Under the pieces are notes generated by a model. The model saw nothing but the letters and a program-made list of their open reading frames with translations. It did no database searches and was not told the DNA's origin. Positions 1 to 5,747 of a DNA stretch of 6,960 bases are shown here, one piece after another. Made by a program: the position numbers and the translations under genes. Every line of letters begins with the position of its first letter. Position 1 is the first letter of the stretch. Origin of the DNA: an uncultured Leptotrichia sp. (GTDB taxonomy: Bacteria > Fusobacteriota > Fusobacteriia > Fusobacteriales > Leptotrichiaceae); NCBI GenBank assembly GCA_938017765.1, contig CALIJH010000067.1, positions 1 through 6,960 on the forward strand, read 5' to 3'.

Positions 1-338
1 GAAAAGGATTTTGCCAGCGTATCCTGAAAACTTATTCCGAACTGGGCTCCTCCCGCACCGATGAGTGCCGTTGTACTTCCTTCAGGCGGTTGTACTATTT
101 CCACGTTTTCCAGACCCTCTTCCTTGAAATATCCCAATTCTTTTGCAACAAACAGCCCCGTATGATTAGTATTCGGTGTCCAGTCCAGCACTATACTTAT
201 TTTTTTTGAGGAATTTTCATTATTTTTCCCTCCTGCATTTTTACTATCCGCTCCGTTATCCTTGCCGTTACTTTTTCCACAGGACACAATCAAAATTCCC
301 ATAACACATAACAACATAATTTTTACGATTTTTTTCAT
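1..338 (-). CDS. thiY: ThiY-like substrate-binding lipoprotein of a thiamine-pyrimidine ABC transporter (3' part outside window)
   Basis: Only the first 112 or so codons are present; the gene runs off the left edge. It starts at the ATG at 338-336, preceded by AAGGAG (347-352) at good spacing. The product opens with a lipoprotein signal, MKKIVKIMLLCVMGILIVSC, with a lipobox-type V-S-C, followed by a Gly/Asn/Lys-rich linker. The mature start reads SIVLDWTPNTNHTGLFVAKE, then GYFKEEGL and a Pro-Pro-Glu-Gly-Ser segment. This is typical of the NMT1/THI5-like family (PF09084), and the WTPNTNHTG stretch is characteristic of ThiY. ThiY proteins bind formylaminopyrimidine (HMP-related) thiamine precursors outside the membrane and hand them to ThiX/ThiZ. 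It follows the permease gene by 20 nt, downstream of a TPP riboswitch, which supports the role. The exact ligand is inferred, not shown. Confidence 0.88.
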   Translation of the reverse strand, partial: MKKIVKIMLLCVMGILIVSCGKSNGKDNGADSKNAGGKNNENSSKKISIVLDWTPNTNHTGLFVAKELGYFKEEGLENVEIVQPPEGSTTALIGAGGAQFGISFQDTLAKSF

Positions 339-358
339 TTATTTCACTCCTTCTTACA

Positions 359-1141
359 TTATTTTACTTTATTGTTTTCCCACGGCATTGCCGCTTTCTG
401 TATTTTCTTTACAAGATACATTAAAAACAGGCTTATTGCCGATATAAAAAATATTACTGCGAACATTTTATCAAAGGAATACGACTTTCTGACCCTTGTC
501 ATATAGACCCCGAGACCGTCAAATCCTCCCAGCCATTCTGCCACGACTGCTCCTATAATTGAGTAAGAAACGGATATTCTAAGTCCTGCAAAAAAATATC
601 CTATGGAACTCGGAAATTTTATATGTATAAAATTTTGCAGAGGTGTCGCTCCCATTGTTTTCAATAAATTCAAGGCGTCCCTGTCTGCCGACTTAAATCC
701 GTCAAGCAATCCTATCGTGATAGGAAAAAATGATGTAATAACAATCAGGGTTATCTTGGGCATTATTCCGTAACCGAGCCATAATACCAGAAGCGGTGCT
801 ATCGCTACCGTCGGTATTGTCTGAGTTATTACAAGTACGGGATAAATTGACCTGTATGCAAAATCAAATCTGTCCATTATAATAGCCATTAAAAATCCTA
901 ATATTATTCCCAGTCCAAGCCCTAAAAAGGCTTCTATCAGCGTTATTCCTGTATGGTGCATTAATAAAGGAAAATCATCTATAAAAGCTTTCACTACTTC
1001 AAAAGGCGACGGCAACATAAATTTCGGTACAACTCCGATCACTGATAATATTTCCCATAGTAAAAGAACAAGAAATACTATGATAAAAGGAGCGGTCTTA
1101 TCCAGTATTTCAGTTAGAATGTTTTGAGATTTTCTGCTCAA
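359..1141 (-). CDS. thiX: ThiX-like ABC transporter permease for a thiamine precursor
   Basis: An integral membrane permease of about 260 aa, of the BPD-type family (PF00528) that includes SsuC, TauC and ThiX. Counting from the alternative ATG at 1153, hydrophobic segments lie near residues 23-41, 68-93, 104-126, 132-150, 185-205 and 228-248. The cytoplasmic EAA loop that contacts the ATPase is visible at about 159-181 (DALNLLKTMGATPLQNF, then IKFPSS). The segment QTIPTVAIAPLLVLWLGYG is typical of the nitrate/sulfonate/thiamine-precursor subgroup. The start is debatable. The ATG at 1153 directly abuts the Shine-Dalgarno AAAGGAG (1154-1160) and so cannot use it. The TTG at 1141, 12 nt downstream, is my choice and gives MSRKSQNILTE. 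The 5' end overlaps the thiamine-binding gene by about 30 nt, which suggests translational coupling. The substrate is inferred from the riboswitch and from the ThiY-like neighbour. Confidence 0.9.
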   Translation of the reverse strand: MSRKSQNILTEILDKTAPFIIVFLVLLLWEILSVIGVVPKFMLPSPFEVVKAFIDDFPLLMHHTGITLIEAFLGLGLGIILGFLMAIIMDRFDFAYRSIYPVLVITQTIPTVAIAPLLVLWLGYGIMPKITLIVITSFFPITIGLLDGFKSADRDALNLLKTMGATPLQNFIHIKFPSSIGYFFAGLRISVSYSIIGAVVAEWLGGFDGLGVYMTRVRKSYSFDKMFAVIFFISAISLFLMYLVKKIQKAAMPWENNKVK

Positions 1142-1418
1142 TAGTAAGTACATCTCCTTTCGGTTTATAATTTATTTTTACATAGGACATAACTCCCGAC
1201 GCTCCGGCTTTTACAGCTATCATCTGGCATTCTTTCACAATGTCCATAAGTTCTTCATATTTTCCCTCAATCGTCGTTTCAAAAGGCCCTACATGAGTAT
1301 TGAAATTTTTACTTTTAATATAGGCAATCACTTCATCTACAATCCTTACAATCTCCTCATTCCCCTGAACATTTGGTAAAACCTGTATTGCGACACTTGC
1401 GTCTATTTCCTTTGACAT
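1110..1418 (-). CDS. Thiamine-binding protein, MTH1187/YkoF-like (PF01910)
   Basis: A 102-aa cytoplasmic protein without signal or membrane segment. Its size and sequence fit the MTH1187/DUF77 'thiamine-binding protein' family, a small ferredoxin-like fold: an opening beta strand with VAIQVLPNVQG, then VDEVIAYIKS, then the hallmark THVGPFETTIEG, and KAGASGVMSYVKINY near the end. Members often sit in thiamine operons and are thought to bind thiamine or a precursor; a precise biochemical role is not established. The ATG at 1418 is the true start. An in-frame TTG at 1442 would add eight residues, but those codons are the Shine-Dalgarno (AAAGGAGG, 1427-1434) and its hairpin. This is the first gene after the TPP riboswitch, so it is the direct regulatory target. 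It overlaps the permease gene downstream. Confidence 0.9.
   Translation of the reverse strand: MSKEIDASVAIQVLPNVQGNEEIVRIVDEVIAYIKSKNFNTHVGPFETTIEGKYEELMDIVKECQMIAVKAGASGVMSYVKINYKPKGDVLTIEQKISKHSN
1154..1160 (-). promoter_or_regulatory. Shine-Dalgarno that decides the permease start
   Basis: AAAGGAG on the minus strand is immediately followed by ATG (1153-1151) with no spacer. Its usable start is the in-frame TTG at 1141-1139, 12 nt on. The site lies inside the 3' end of the thiamine-binding gene. Confidence 0.6.
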
Positions 1419-1448
1419 AAAAAAATCCTCCTTTTTTGACAAAGGAGG
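1419..1448 (-). terminator. Hairpin plus T7 overlapping the RBS: riboswitch expression platform
   Basis: On the minus strand CCTCCTTT (1448-1441), a 6-nt loop and AAAGGAGG (1434-1427) form a perfect 8-bp stem. It is followed by A and seven T residues (1425-1419), and then immediately by the ATG at 1418. The structure has the form of an intrinsic terminator, although only five of its pairs are G-C. Its 3' arm is the Shine-Dalgarno of the thiamine-binding gene. Formation would therefore stop transcription, block ribosome binding, or both. The aptamer segment GGAGG (1674-1670) could pair with CCTCC (1448-1444) as the alternative ON structure. The pairing is seen; the switching is inferred. Confidence 0.75.
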
Positions 1449-1663
1449 TATTTTAATATTTATTTTTACAGTCAGTTTCTTTTCAGTTACTTTTGATCAG
1501 CTATTTTTAAGATTAGCTGTTTTTAATTAGAAATACTGATATTCAAATAACTTAAATCCGATAATTTTTAAATCTGTACTATTTATTTTTTCTATTATTT
1601 CTTTTCCGGTTTTCAGTTATTCTAATTTAATGTTCCAATCTACTGTAATTTTAATTATTAAAG
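1449..1663 (-). other. AT-rich leader between the TPP aptamer and its expression platform
   Basis: About 215 nt of transcribed leader with no credible coding frame. It is unusually long for a TPP riboswitch, whose expression platform normally follows closely. The only internal structure I see is a 6-bp stem, CAGCTA (1498-1503) with TAGCTG (1514-1519) around a 10-nt A/T loop. It is followed by T5 on the plus strand but not on the minus strand, so it is not a terminator for the operon. The stretch also carries several loose copies of AACTGA. It may simply bring the aptamer and the RBS hairpin into contact. Confidence 0.4.
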
Positions 1664-1748
1664 ATACTCCCTCCGTCGGTATTATCCGAATCAGGTTTGG
1701 CGGGTTAAGCCTTTTTACGGCTACTCTCAGCAATATGCTCCCCGGTAT
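1664..1748 (-). promoter_or_regulatory. TPP riboswitch (thi box)
   Basis: The minus strand carries all hallmark segments of the thiamine pyrophosphate aptamer in order. These are GGGG (1743-1740), CTGAGA (1730-1725), ACCC, ACCTGAT (1696-1690), GGATAATACCGACG and GGAGGGA. Stems can be drawn: P1 ATAC/GTAT (1748-1745 with 1667-1664), P2 GGG/CCC, P3 AGC/GCT, P3a AGCC/GGCT (1722-1719 with 1711-1708), and TCGG/CCGA flanking the ATAATA of the distal arm. It lies between a strong promoter and a thiamine transport operon. TPP binding normally represses such genes; the overlapping terminator/RBS hairpin downstream fits an OFF switch. Confidence 0.96.
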
Positions 1749-1773
1749 TTTAATCTTCGGTTATTTTAGTAAC

Positions 1774-1802
1774 AGTATATAGCGATTTTGATTATAAGTC
1801 AA
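1774..1802 (-). promoter_or_regulatory. Sigma-70-type promoter for the TPP-riboswitch operon
   Basis: On the minus strand TTGACT (1802-1797) and TATACT (1779-1774) are separated by exactly 17 bp. Each hexamer differs by one base from the consensus. Transcription would begin near 1767, about 20 nt before the aptamer. This is the best promoter in the window, and it makes the thiamine operon independent of the upstream envelope genes. Confidence 0.85.
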
Positions 1803-1901
1803 GAGGATTTGAAAAATTTTCTTCAGTAACGGACAGGTTCAGGACAAAGTTTTCCATTGATATTAGAACAGTTTGACAGTTTCAATAACATTTATAATTC
1901 C

Positions 1902-2195
1902 CTATCCTATTTTACTGTTAAGAAATTCTATAACATTACTTCTTCCATTAAGCACAAATTTATGATTAAATCCGTCTTTTGTTGTAATTCCCATACCATT
2001 TGGTACTATAAATAACGTATTTCTCTTTTTCACTTCGACTATATCGCTATATTTTATTTCTGTTTCACCTCTCTGAATATTTAGTGCATGTGATTTAAAA
2101 ATAAGTCTATCCTCATAAAAATATACTTTACCTCCCACACTTTCTATCCCTCTAAAATAATTAGCCATAACACTTTGACCTGTAAAATCTTTCAT
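1902..2195 (-). CDS. Small GRAM/PH-like domain protein
   Basis: A 97-aa protein from the ATG at 2195, without signal peptide or membrane segment. Almost the whole length resembles a GRAM/bacterial-PH fold: ANYFRGIESVGGKVYFYED, then RLIFKSHALNIQRGE, then EIKYSDIVEVKKRN, LFIVPNGMGI and a final KFVLNGRSNVIEFLN. The N-F-x-G-x-E-x-V-G-G-K pattern is typical of GRAM-domain proteins of Firmicutes and Fusobacteria, which may bind lipids or serve as regulatory modules; the function is not known. The start is uncertain. The ATG at 2195 has only a weak GAGAGAG upstream, and an in-frame TTG at 2216 lacks an RBS. A strong AAAGGAG lies further upstream (about 2256-2262) with no start codon at usable spacing. 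An original 5' end may have been lost. The next start further upstream is blocked by an in-frame TGA at 2253-2255. Confidence 0.72.
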   Translation of the reverse strand: MKDFTGQSVMANYFRGIESVGGKVYFYEDRLIFKSHALNIQRGETEIKYSDIVEVKKRNTLFIVPNGMGITTKDGFNHKFVLNGRSNVIEFLNSKIG

Positions 2196-2321
2196 TTTAT
2201 TTTGAGGCTCTCTCAAAGAAAAAATATAATTTTTTTCTGTTTGGTGCCGACCTCACTCCTTTCCATATGACATTTTAAATTTTTTTATTTAAAATATTTA
2301 AAAAATATTATTTTTAGTAAA

Positions 2322-2612
2322 TTAATTACCAATATAGTCAAAAGTTTCCAAAGTTAAATTTCTATTTCCATTTCCATAAAAATATACTTTAAATATTATT
2401 CCTTTTTGAAATTTGTAATAAGTCTGGTCAACAAGTCCTGTAAAATTAAATGTTTTTCCTGACTGAAGGCTGACGCAGTTTGCGAATCTTTTGCCATCTT
2501 TTGTCATACCTCTTGAAGTTACACGACATTTTTCAACAGTTCTTAACGTCTTTTGTGCTGCAAAACTGTAGGCACTTGCTAATATTAAAAATGTAAAAAT
2601 AATTTTTTTCAT
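2322..2612 (-). CDS. Small secreted protein of unknown function with two cysteines
   Basis: A 96-aa product with a clear Sec signal peptide, MKKIIFTFLILASAYSFA, and probable cleavage after A18 or A19. The mature part is about 77 residues, basic at first and then rich in beta-prone aromatic and Gly residues (KVYFYGNGNRNLTLETFDY). It has just two cysteines, C29 and C46, which could form one disulfide in the periplasm or outside. The ATG at 2612 has a fitting GGGAG about 10 nt upstream. The gene follows the lipoprotein gene by 55 nt and may share its transcript. I recognise no family. Confidence 0.75.
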   Translation of the reverse strand: MKKIIFTFLILASAYSFAAQKTLRTVEKCRVTSRGMTKDGKRFANCVSLQSGKTFNFTGLVDQTYYKFQKGIIFKVYFYGNGNRNLTLETFDYIGN

Positions 2613-2667
2613 AATAAATCAACTCCCATTACTGTAATTTTTAGTTATTTGTGAAAATTTATAAATT

Positions 2668-3783
2668 CTACCATTTTACTCCCAACTTTTTTATGAGCTG
2701 TGCATAATTCGCAGGAGGCATCCAATATTTTATAATTTTTTTATTTTTATTGAACACATCCAGTGCTTTTTCCTTTTCACCTTTTTTCAAATAAACATCT
2801 ATCATAATTGTATACAGTTCGTTTAATGGATGATTTCTGCTATTTTCATAAACAAATTCGGGATATTTTTTTGTATCGACATTTTTATATGCTTCAATTC
2901 CTTTTTGTGCATAATTTAATATTTCTGAATAATTATCAGGATAACTATGATAGAGGAAATCTGTCATAATACGGTATCCTTCCGGATAATCAGGAAAATT
3001 CTCTATCAGTTTTTGTGATATTCTTTTAAAGTTGCTGTTATCAGGATTTTTTACCGGTGAATAAAGTATCAGAAGTAGTTTATAATCATCAATTTTCGCT
3101 GTCTTATTTCTTATTTTTTCCTCTTTTTCACTGATTAAAAGTTTTCTATCATCATCATTTTCCGGCGTTCTTACAATTTGTCCTATGGTTTTATCCATTC
3201 CTTTTATTTTATAGCTGTCAAGTGAAAGAATATTTATAAACTCTATATTCTCATCATAAGGAATTTTCCATTTTTTAAGCGGATAAAAGTACTCAAATTT
3301 TACAGTCATTTCCTTTTCGATATATTTTATATCATTTTTCTTTAATTCACTTTTTAAAAAGGAAGATACTTCTTTTTCTATTATTTCCATTTGTGTCAGC
3401 TTACTTTTTCCTTTAACTAACGAATTAAAGTCTTTATTTTTATAAAATTTAGACATCGTATAGTTTAAATCAGGATATTTCAATGACACATTCACATAGG
3501 CAACTTTTACTTCTTTTCCATTTTTCTTTTTCTGCCTTTCTATTTCAATCTCGTTTATTTTATAAGTGAGGTATTTATAACTTTCCTGTGAAGTACGCCA
3601 TATATTCATCCAAATTAAATGATATTCATTAACCTTTTTTGTATCTTCATTTCGTGCCGCGTTGATATAATCGTTAAAAGCCGATGTTACCGCCTTTTTA
3701 TCATCATTTTCAGAACTCTCAGTTATCCCGCAGCTTGTCATAAACATAATTGCCAGTAAAATAAATGACATAAACTTTTTCAT
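2668..3783 (-). CDS. Putative lipoprotein with NTF2-like N-terminal region and TPR-like C-terminal helices
   Basis: A 371-aa product starting at an ATG with AGGAGGG six to seven nt upstream. The first residues, MKKFMSFILLAIMFMTSC, form a lipoprotein signal with the modified Cys at position 18 (M-T-S-C is a slightly unusual lipobox). Residues 28-55 (KKAVTSAFNDYINAARNED and following) look like the first helix of NTF2/DUF4878-type lipoproteins, and residues 95-185 alternate charged beta strands. From about 230 to 365 the sequence is helical, with TPR-like spacing (FPDYPEGYRIMTDFLYHS; YLKKGEKEKALDVFNKNKK). It is probably membrane-anchored and acts by protein binding in the envelope; no catalytic motif is visible. 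It is the first intact gene after a decayed remnant. The domain assignments are fold-level guesses. Confidence 0.82.
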   Translation of the reverse strand: MKKFMSFILLAIMFMTSCGITESSENDDKKAVTSAFNDYINAARNEDTKKVNEYHLIWMNIWRTSQESYKYLTYKINEIEIERQKKKNGKEVKVAYVNVSLKYPDLNYTMSKFYKNKDFNSLVKGKSKLTQMEIIEKEVSSFLKSELKKNDIKYIEKEMTVKFEYFYPLKKWKIPYDENIEFINILSLDSYKIKGMDKTIGQIVRTPENDDDRKLLISEKEEKIRNKTAKIDDYKLLLILYSPVKNPDNSNFKRISQKLIENFPDYPEGYRIMTDFLYHSYPDNYSEILNYAQKGIEAYKNVDTKKYPEFVYENSRNHPLNELYTIMIDVYLKKGEKEKALDVFNKNKKIIKYWMPPANYAQLIKKLGVKW

Positions 3784-3819
3784 AATCCCTCCTGACTTTT
3801 TTATAAGAAATTTTCCTGA

Positions 3820-3962
3820 TTACACTATAAAAATATTATATTCAATTTTTCCGTCCAGTGTATAAGTATCTATTTTGTACTTTCCTGAAATTTTATCTTT
3901 TGAAATTTTTATTTTTTCACCTCTGTTTGTATTTAACTGTTCAAAATTTCATCAGCTATTTC
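3820..3962 (-). pseudogene. Remnant of an unknown gene: C-terminal coding tail without a start
   Basis: The minus strand holds an open frame of 42 codons (3948-3823) ending in TAA at 3820-3822, with protein-like composition: QLNTNRGEKIKIS, then KISGKYKIDTYTLDG, then KIEYNIFIV. It has no ATG, GTG or TTG start. It is closed upstream by TGA at 3949-3951. In the adjacent frame the sequence just before reads EIADEILN (3962-3939), so one frameshift would join the two into a longer tail. The alternation GKYKIDTYTLDGKIEYNIF looks like a beta-sheet end. I infer a decayed or truncated gene between the 259-aa membrane gene and the lipoprotein gene. Its family is unknown. A non-coding leader that only happens to be open remains possible. 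Confidence 0.45.
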
Positions 3963-3970
3963 TTATCCTA

Positions 3971-4750
3971 TTAAAATAAATGTATATGTGCTTTACTTCC
4001 ATATAGTAAAACGAATGTCATAATTGGCATAAAAGGTATAAAAAGAAGCATACTCTGCATTATCTTCATTTTAAAAAGCCTGAATTTTACTTTTGGAATC
4101 TGCTTTTTCTGAATTATGTCTATCATGTTGTCCACAATTTCTGAAATTCTGTTATTTTCTATCATTATATGTGTTTGCGAAGATCCTCCTTTTAAGTTTT
4201 TCTCAGGCACAAAACAGATTTCCTTTTTTCCGTCAAGAAGATAAATGTGAGATTTAAGTCTGATTATTCGAGTGCCAAATAGGGGAAATAATTCAGTTCC
4301 CCAGTTATAGCCTTTAATATCCAGTAATTTTCCATTTAAATAAAAATCTTCATTTATTATCTCAAGCGTATCTTTTGTTTTTTCTTTTGGATAATAATAT
4401 TTGTTCCCGTATGTTATACTTATTACAGCACAGCTAAGTAAAAGCAGTATTCCAATTTTTATTCCAGAAAACATTAATATTTCTGTTATGGTAAAGCAGA
4501 TAATATTTAGAAGAACTGCTTTTTTCAGATTTTCAGGCACTTCATAAAATACTCTTCCTGTTTCTGTTCTTTCACGGTAAACTGTATCAGCTGCTAAAAT
4601 TCCAAGTTTTATTTTCTCTTTAGCTTCATCTTCATGCCTTTGAATAATCTTACGTAAATTTTTTTTGATTTTTCTATTTTTCATATCAAAAATAATTATT
4701 ATACTCAAAACTGCAAAATATATTAATGCAAAAACTAAACTATATAGCAT
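3971..4750 (-). CDS. Membrane protein of unknown function, paralog A (259 aa)
   Basis: The start at 4750 has GGGAG six nt upstream. Predicted topology: TM1 at residues 4-21; a long charged region (24-76) with NRKIKKNLRKI and the motif AADTVYRERTETGRVFYEVP (53-72); a TM hairpin at 78-94 and 97-113; a soluble domain (125-225) with NEDFYLNGKLLDIKGYNWG, LKSHIYLLDGKKEICFVPE and IIQKKQIPKVKF; and TM4 at 232-250. The 125-225 region recalls YcxB-like or PH-like domains (a beta sheet followed by an amphipathic helix), but I do not recognise the family with certainty. It is a tandem paralog of the gene at 4888-5655, with most residues identical. The main differences are in the TM1 region and the loop near residues 184-195. 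It is preceded by a remnant of the DUF6683-like gene and followed by another remnant. Confidence 0.82.
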   Translation of the reverse strand: MLYSLVFALIYFAVLSIIIIFDMKNRKIKKNLRKIIQRHEDEAKEKIKLGILAADTVYRERTETGRVFYEVPENLKKAVLLNIICFTITEILMFSGIKIGILLLLSCAVISITYGNKYYYPKEKTKDTLEIINEDFYLNGKLLDIKGYNWGTELFPLFGTRIIRLKSHIYLLDGKKEICFVPEKNLKGGSSQTHIMIENNRISEIVDNMIDIIQKKQIPKVKFRLFKMKIMQSMLLFIPFMPIMTFVLLYGSKAHIHLF

Positions 4751-4841
4751 TTTAAACTCCCTGAATTAATAAGATATTCCTTGCAATGTTATATGAATTC
4801 TGTCAGCATCCACTTTTAAAATTGTTTTCAGTACCTGTTTT
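3971..4841 (-). repeat. Tandem duplication, copy A (decayed)
   Basis: This span matches 4888-5747 throughout: the membrane-protein gene, its short upstream spacer (15 against 16 nt), and the last roughly 25 codons of the DUF6683-like gene. The offset is 906 over the DUF6683-like tail, with no gap, and 917 at the far end because paralog A is four codons longer. Within it, 4536-4622 is identical to 5447-5533 over 87 consecutive bases. Confidence 0.9.
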
Positions 4842-4884
4842 TACAAAGATAATATTGTTATACACCATATATGCTACCATTATT
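4766..4884 (-). pseudogene. Internally deleted remnant of the DUF6683-like gene
   Basis: The 3' end (4841-4766) reads VLKTILKVDADRIHITLQGISY followed by TAA in the right frame. It corresponds to residues 199-220 of the intact neighbour (ILETILKVDADKVRITAQGISY). Just upstream, 4884-4852 reads AYMVYNN, matching AYMAYNN at residues 120-126 of the intact protein. The roughly 70 residues between are missing, and the two parts are in different frames. The N-terminal half is also gone. This is what remains of a second DUF6683-like gene that was duplicated together with membrane paralog A. It begins right after the stop codon of paralog B. Confidence 0.88.
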
Positions 4885-4887
4885 TTA

Positions 4888-5655
4888 CTAAAATAAATAC
4901 ATATATGCTTTGCTTTTATACAAAGAAACAAGTATCACAATTGATATAAAAAGTAAAAAAAGAAGTATGCTCTGCATTTTTTTCATTTTAAAAAGTTTGA
5001 ATTTTACTTTTGGAATCTGTTTTTTCTGGATTACATCAATAATATCATCTATAATTTTAGAAATTCTGCCATCTTCTATTATTATATCTATTTGAGATCT
5101 TTTTAACTGTCTTTCAGGTACAAAACAGATTTCTTTTTTTCCGTCAAGAAGATAAATATGGGATTTAGAGTATATTATTTGAGTTCCAAATATGGGAAAC
5201 AATTCAGTTCCCCAGTTATAGCCCTTTATATCCAATAATTTTCCATTTAAGTAAAAGTCTTCATTTATTATTTTAAGTGTATTTTTTGTTTTTTCTTTTA
5301 AATAATAATATTTATATCCGTGTATCATACTTATTACAGCACAGACTATTAAAAGCAATATTCCAATTTTTATTCCCAGAAATATTAATATTAGCATTAT
5401 GGCAAAGCAAATAAGATTTAGAACAACTGCTTTTTTCAAATCCTCCGGCACTTCATAAAATACTCTTCCTGTTTCTGTTCTTTCACGGTAAACTGTATCA
5501 GCTGCTAAAATTCCAAGTTTTATTTTCTCTTTAACCTCATCTTCCTGTTTTTGATTAATTTTGCGAAGATTTTTTCTGTTTTTTATTTGTTTCACACCAA
5601 AAACGATTAATATAACAGCAACTGAAAGATATACTAATGCAATAATTGAATTCAT
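4888..5655 (-). CDS. Membrane protein of unknown function, paralog B (255 aa)
   Basis: The ATG at 5655 has GGAGGGG six nt upstream and lies 16 nt after the stop of the DUF6683-like gene, so the two are surely co-transcribed. Topology matches paralog A: TM1 at 4-20, TM hairpin at about 76-92 and 94-111, and TM4 at about 228-246, with a basic juxtamembrane stretch (KQIKNRKNLRKINQK) after TM1. The best-conserved part between paralogs is residues 42-71 (KEKIKLGILAADTVYRERT and ETGRVFYEVPE); the NEDFYLNGKLLDIKGYNWGT block (131-150) is also fully conserved. The C-terminal tail after TM4 is short and ends in YLF, as in paralog A (HLF). Function unknown; the linkage to a periplasmic protein suggests an envelope role. 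This copy keeps the original arrangement with its intact upstream partner. Confidence 0.84.
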   Translation of the reverse strand: MNSIIALVYLSVAVILIVFGVKQIKNRKNLRKINQKQEDEVKEKIKLGILAADTVYRERTETGRVFYEVPEDLKKAVVLNLICFAIMLILIFLGIKIGILLLIVCAVISMIHGYKYYYLKEKTKNTLKIINEDFYLNGKLLDIKGYNWGTELFPIFGTQIIYSKSHIYLLDGKKEICFVPERQLKRSQIDIIIEDGRISKIIDDIIDVIQKKQIPKVKFKLFKMKKMQSILLFLLFISIVILVSLYKSKAYMYLF

Positions 5656-5747
5656 TTCAGTCCCCTCCGTATTAATAAGATATTCCTTGAGCTGTTATAC
5701 GGACTTTGTCAGCATCCACTTTTAAAATTGTTTCAAGTATCTGTTTT
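4888..5747 (-). repeat. Tandem duplication, copy B (intact arrangement)
   Basis: Counterpart of 3971-4841. It comprises membrane paralog B, the 16-nt spacer and the 3' end of the DUF6683-like gene. The homology to the remnant resumes at about 5957-5990, which marks the deletion inside the decayed copy. Confidence 0.9.

Noticed and set aside
262..447. 61-codon plus-strand open frame
   Set aside because: It lies antisense across the ThiY start, the intergenic gap and the ThiX end; it has no RBS and an unremarkable composition.
1419..1442. N-terminal extension of the thiamine-binding protein from TTG 1442
   Set aside because: Those codons are the hairpin, the Shine-Dalgarno and the T-tract; the ATG at 1418 is ideally spaced.
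1498..1524. Plus-strand stem-loop followed by T5, terminator-like
   Set aside because: Only 6 bp with a 10-nt loop, and no plus-strand gene ends here; more likely incidental or part of the minus-strand leader fold.
2265..2321. AT-only inverted repeats after the 96-aa gene as a terminator
   Set aside because: The stems contain no G-C pairs, and such repeats are expected by chance in DNA this AT-rich.
4910..5095. 61-codon plus-strand open frame
   Set aside because: Antisense shadow of membrane paralog B; its hydrophobic look comes from the TM and helix codons read backwards.
3971..5655. Mobile element or transposon as the cause of the duplication
   Set aside because: No transposase, terminal inverted repeats or target-site duplications found; simple tandem duplication with later deletion explains it.
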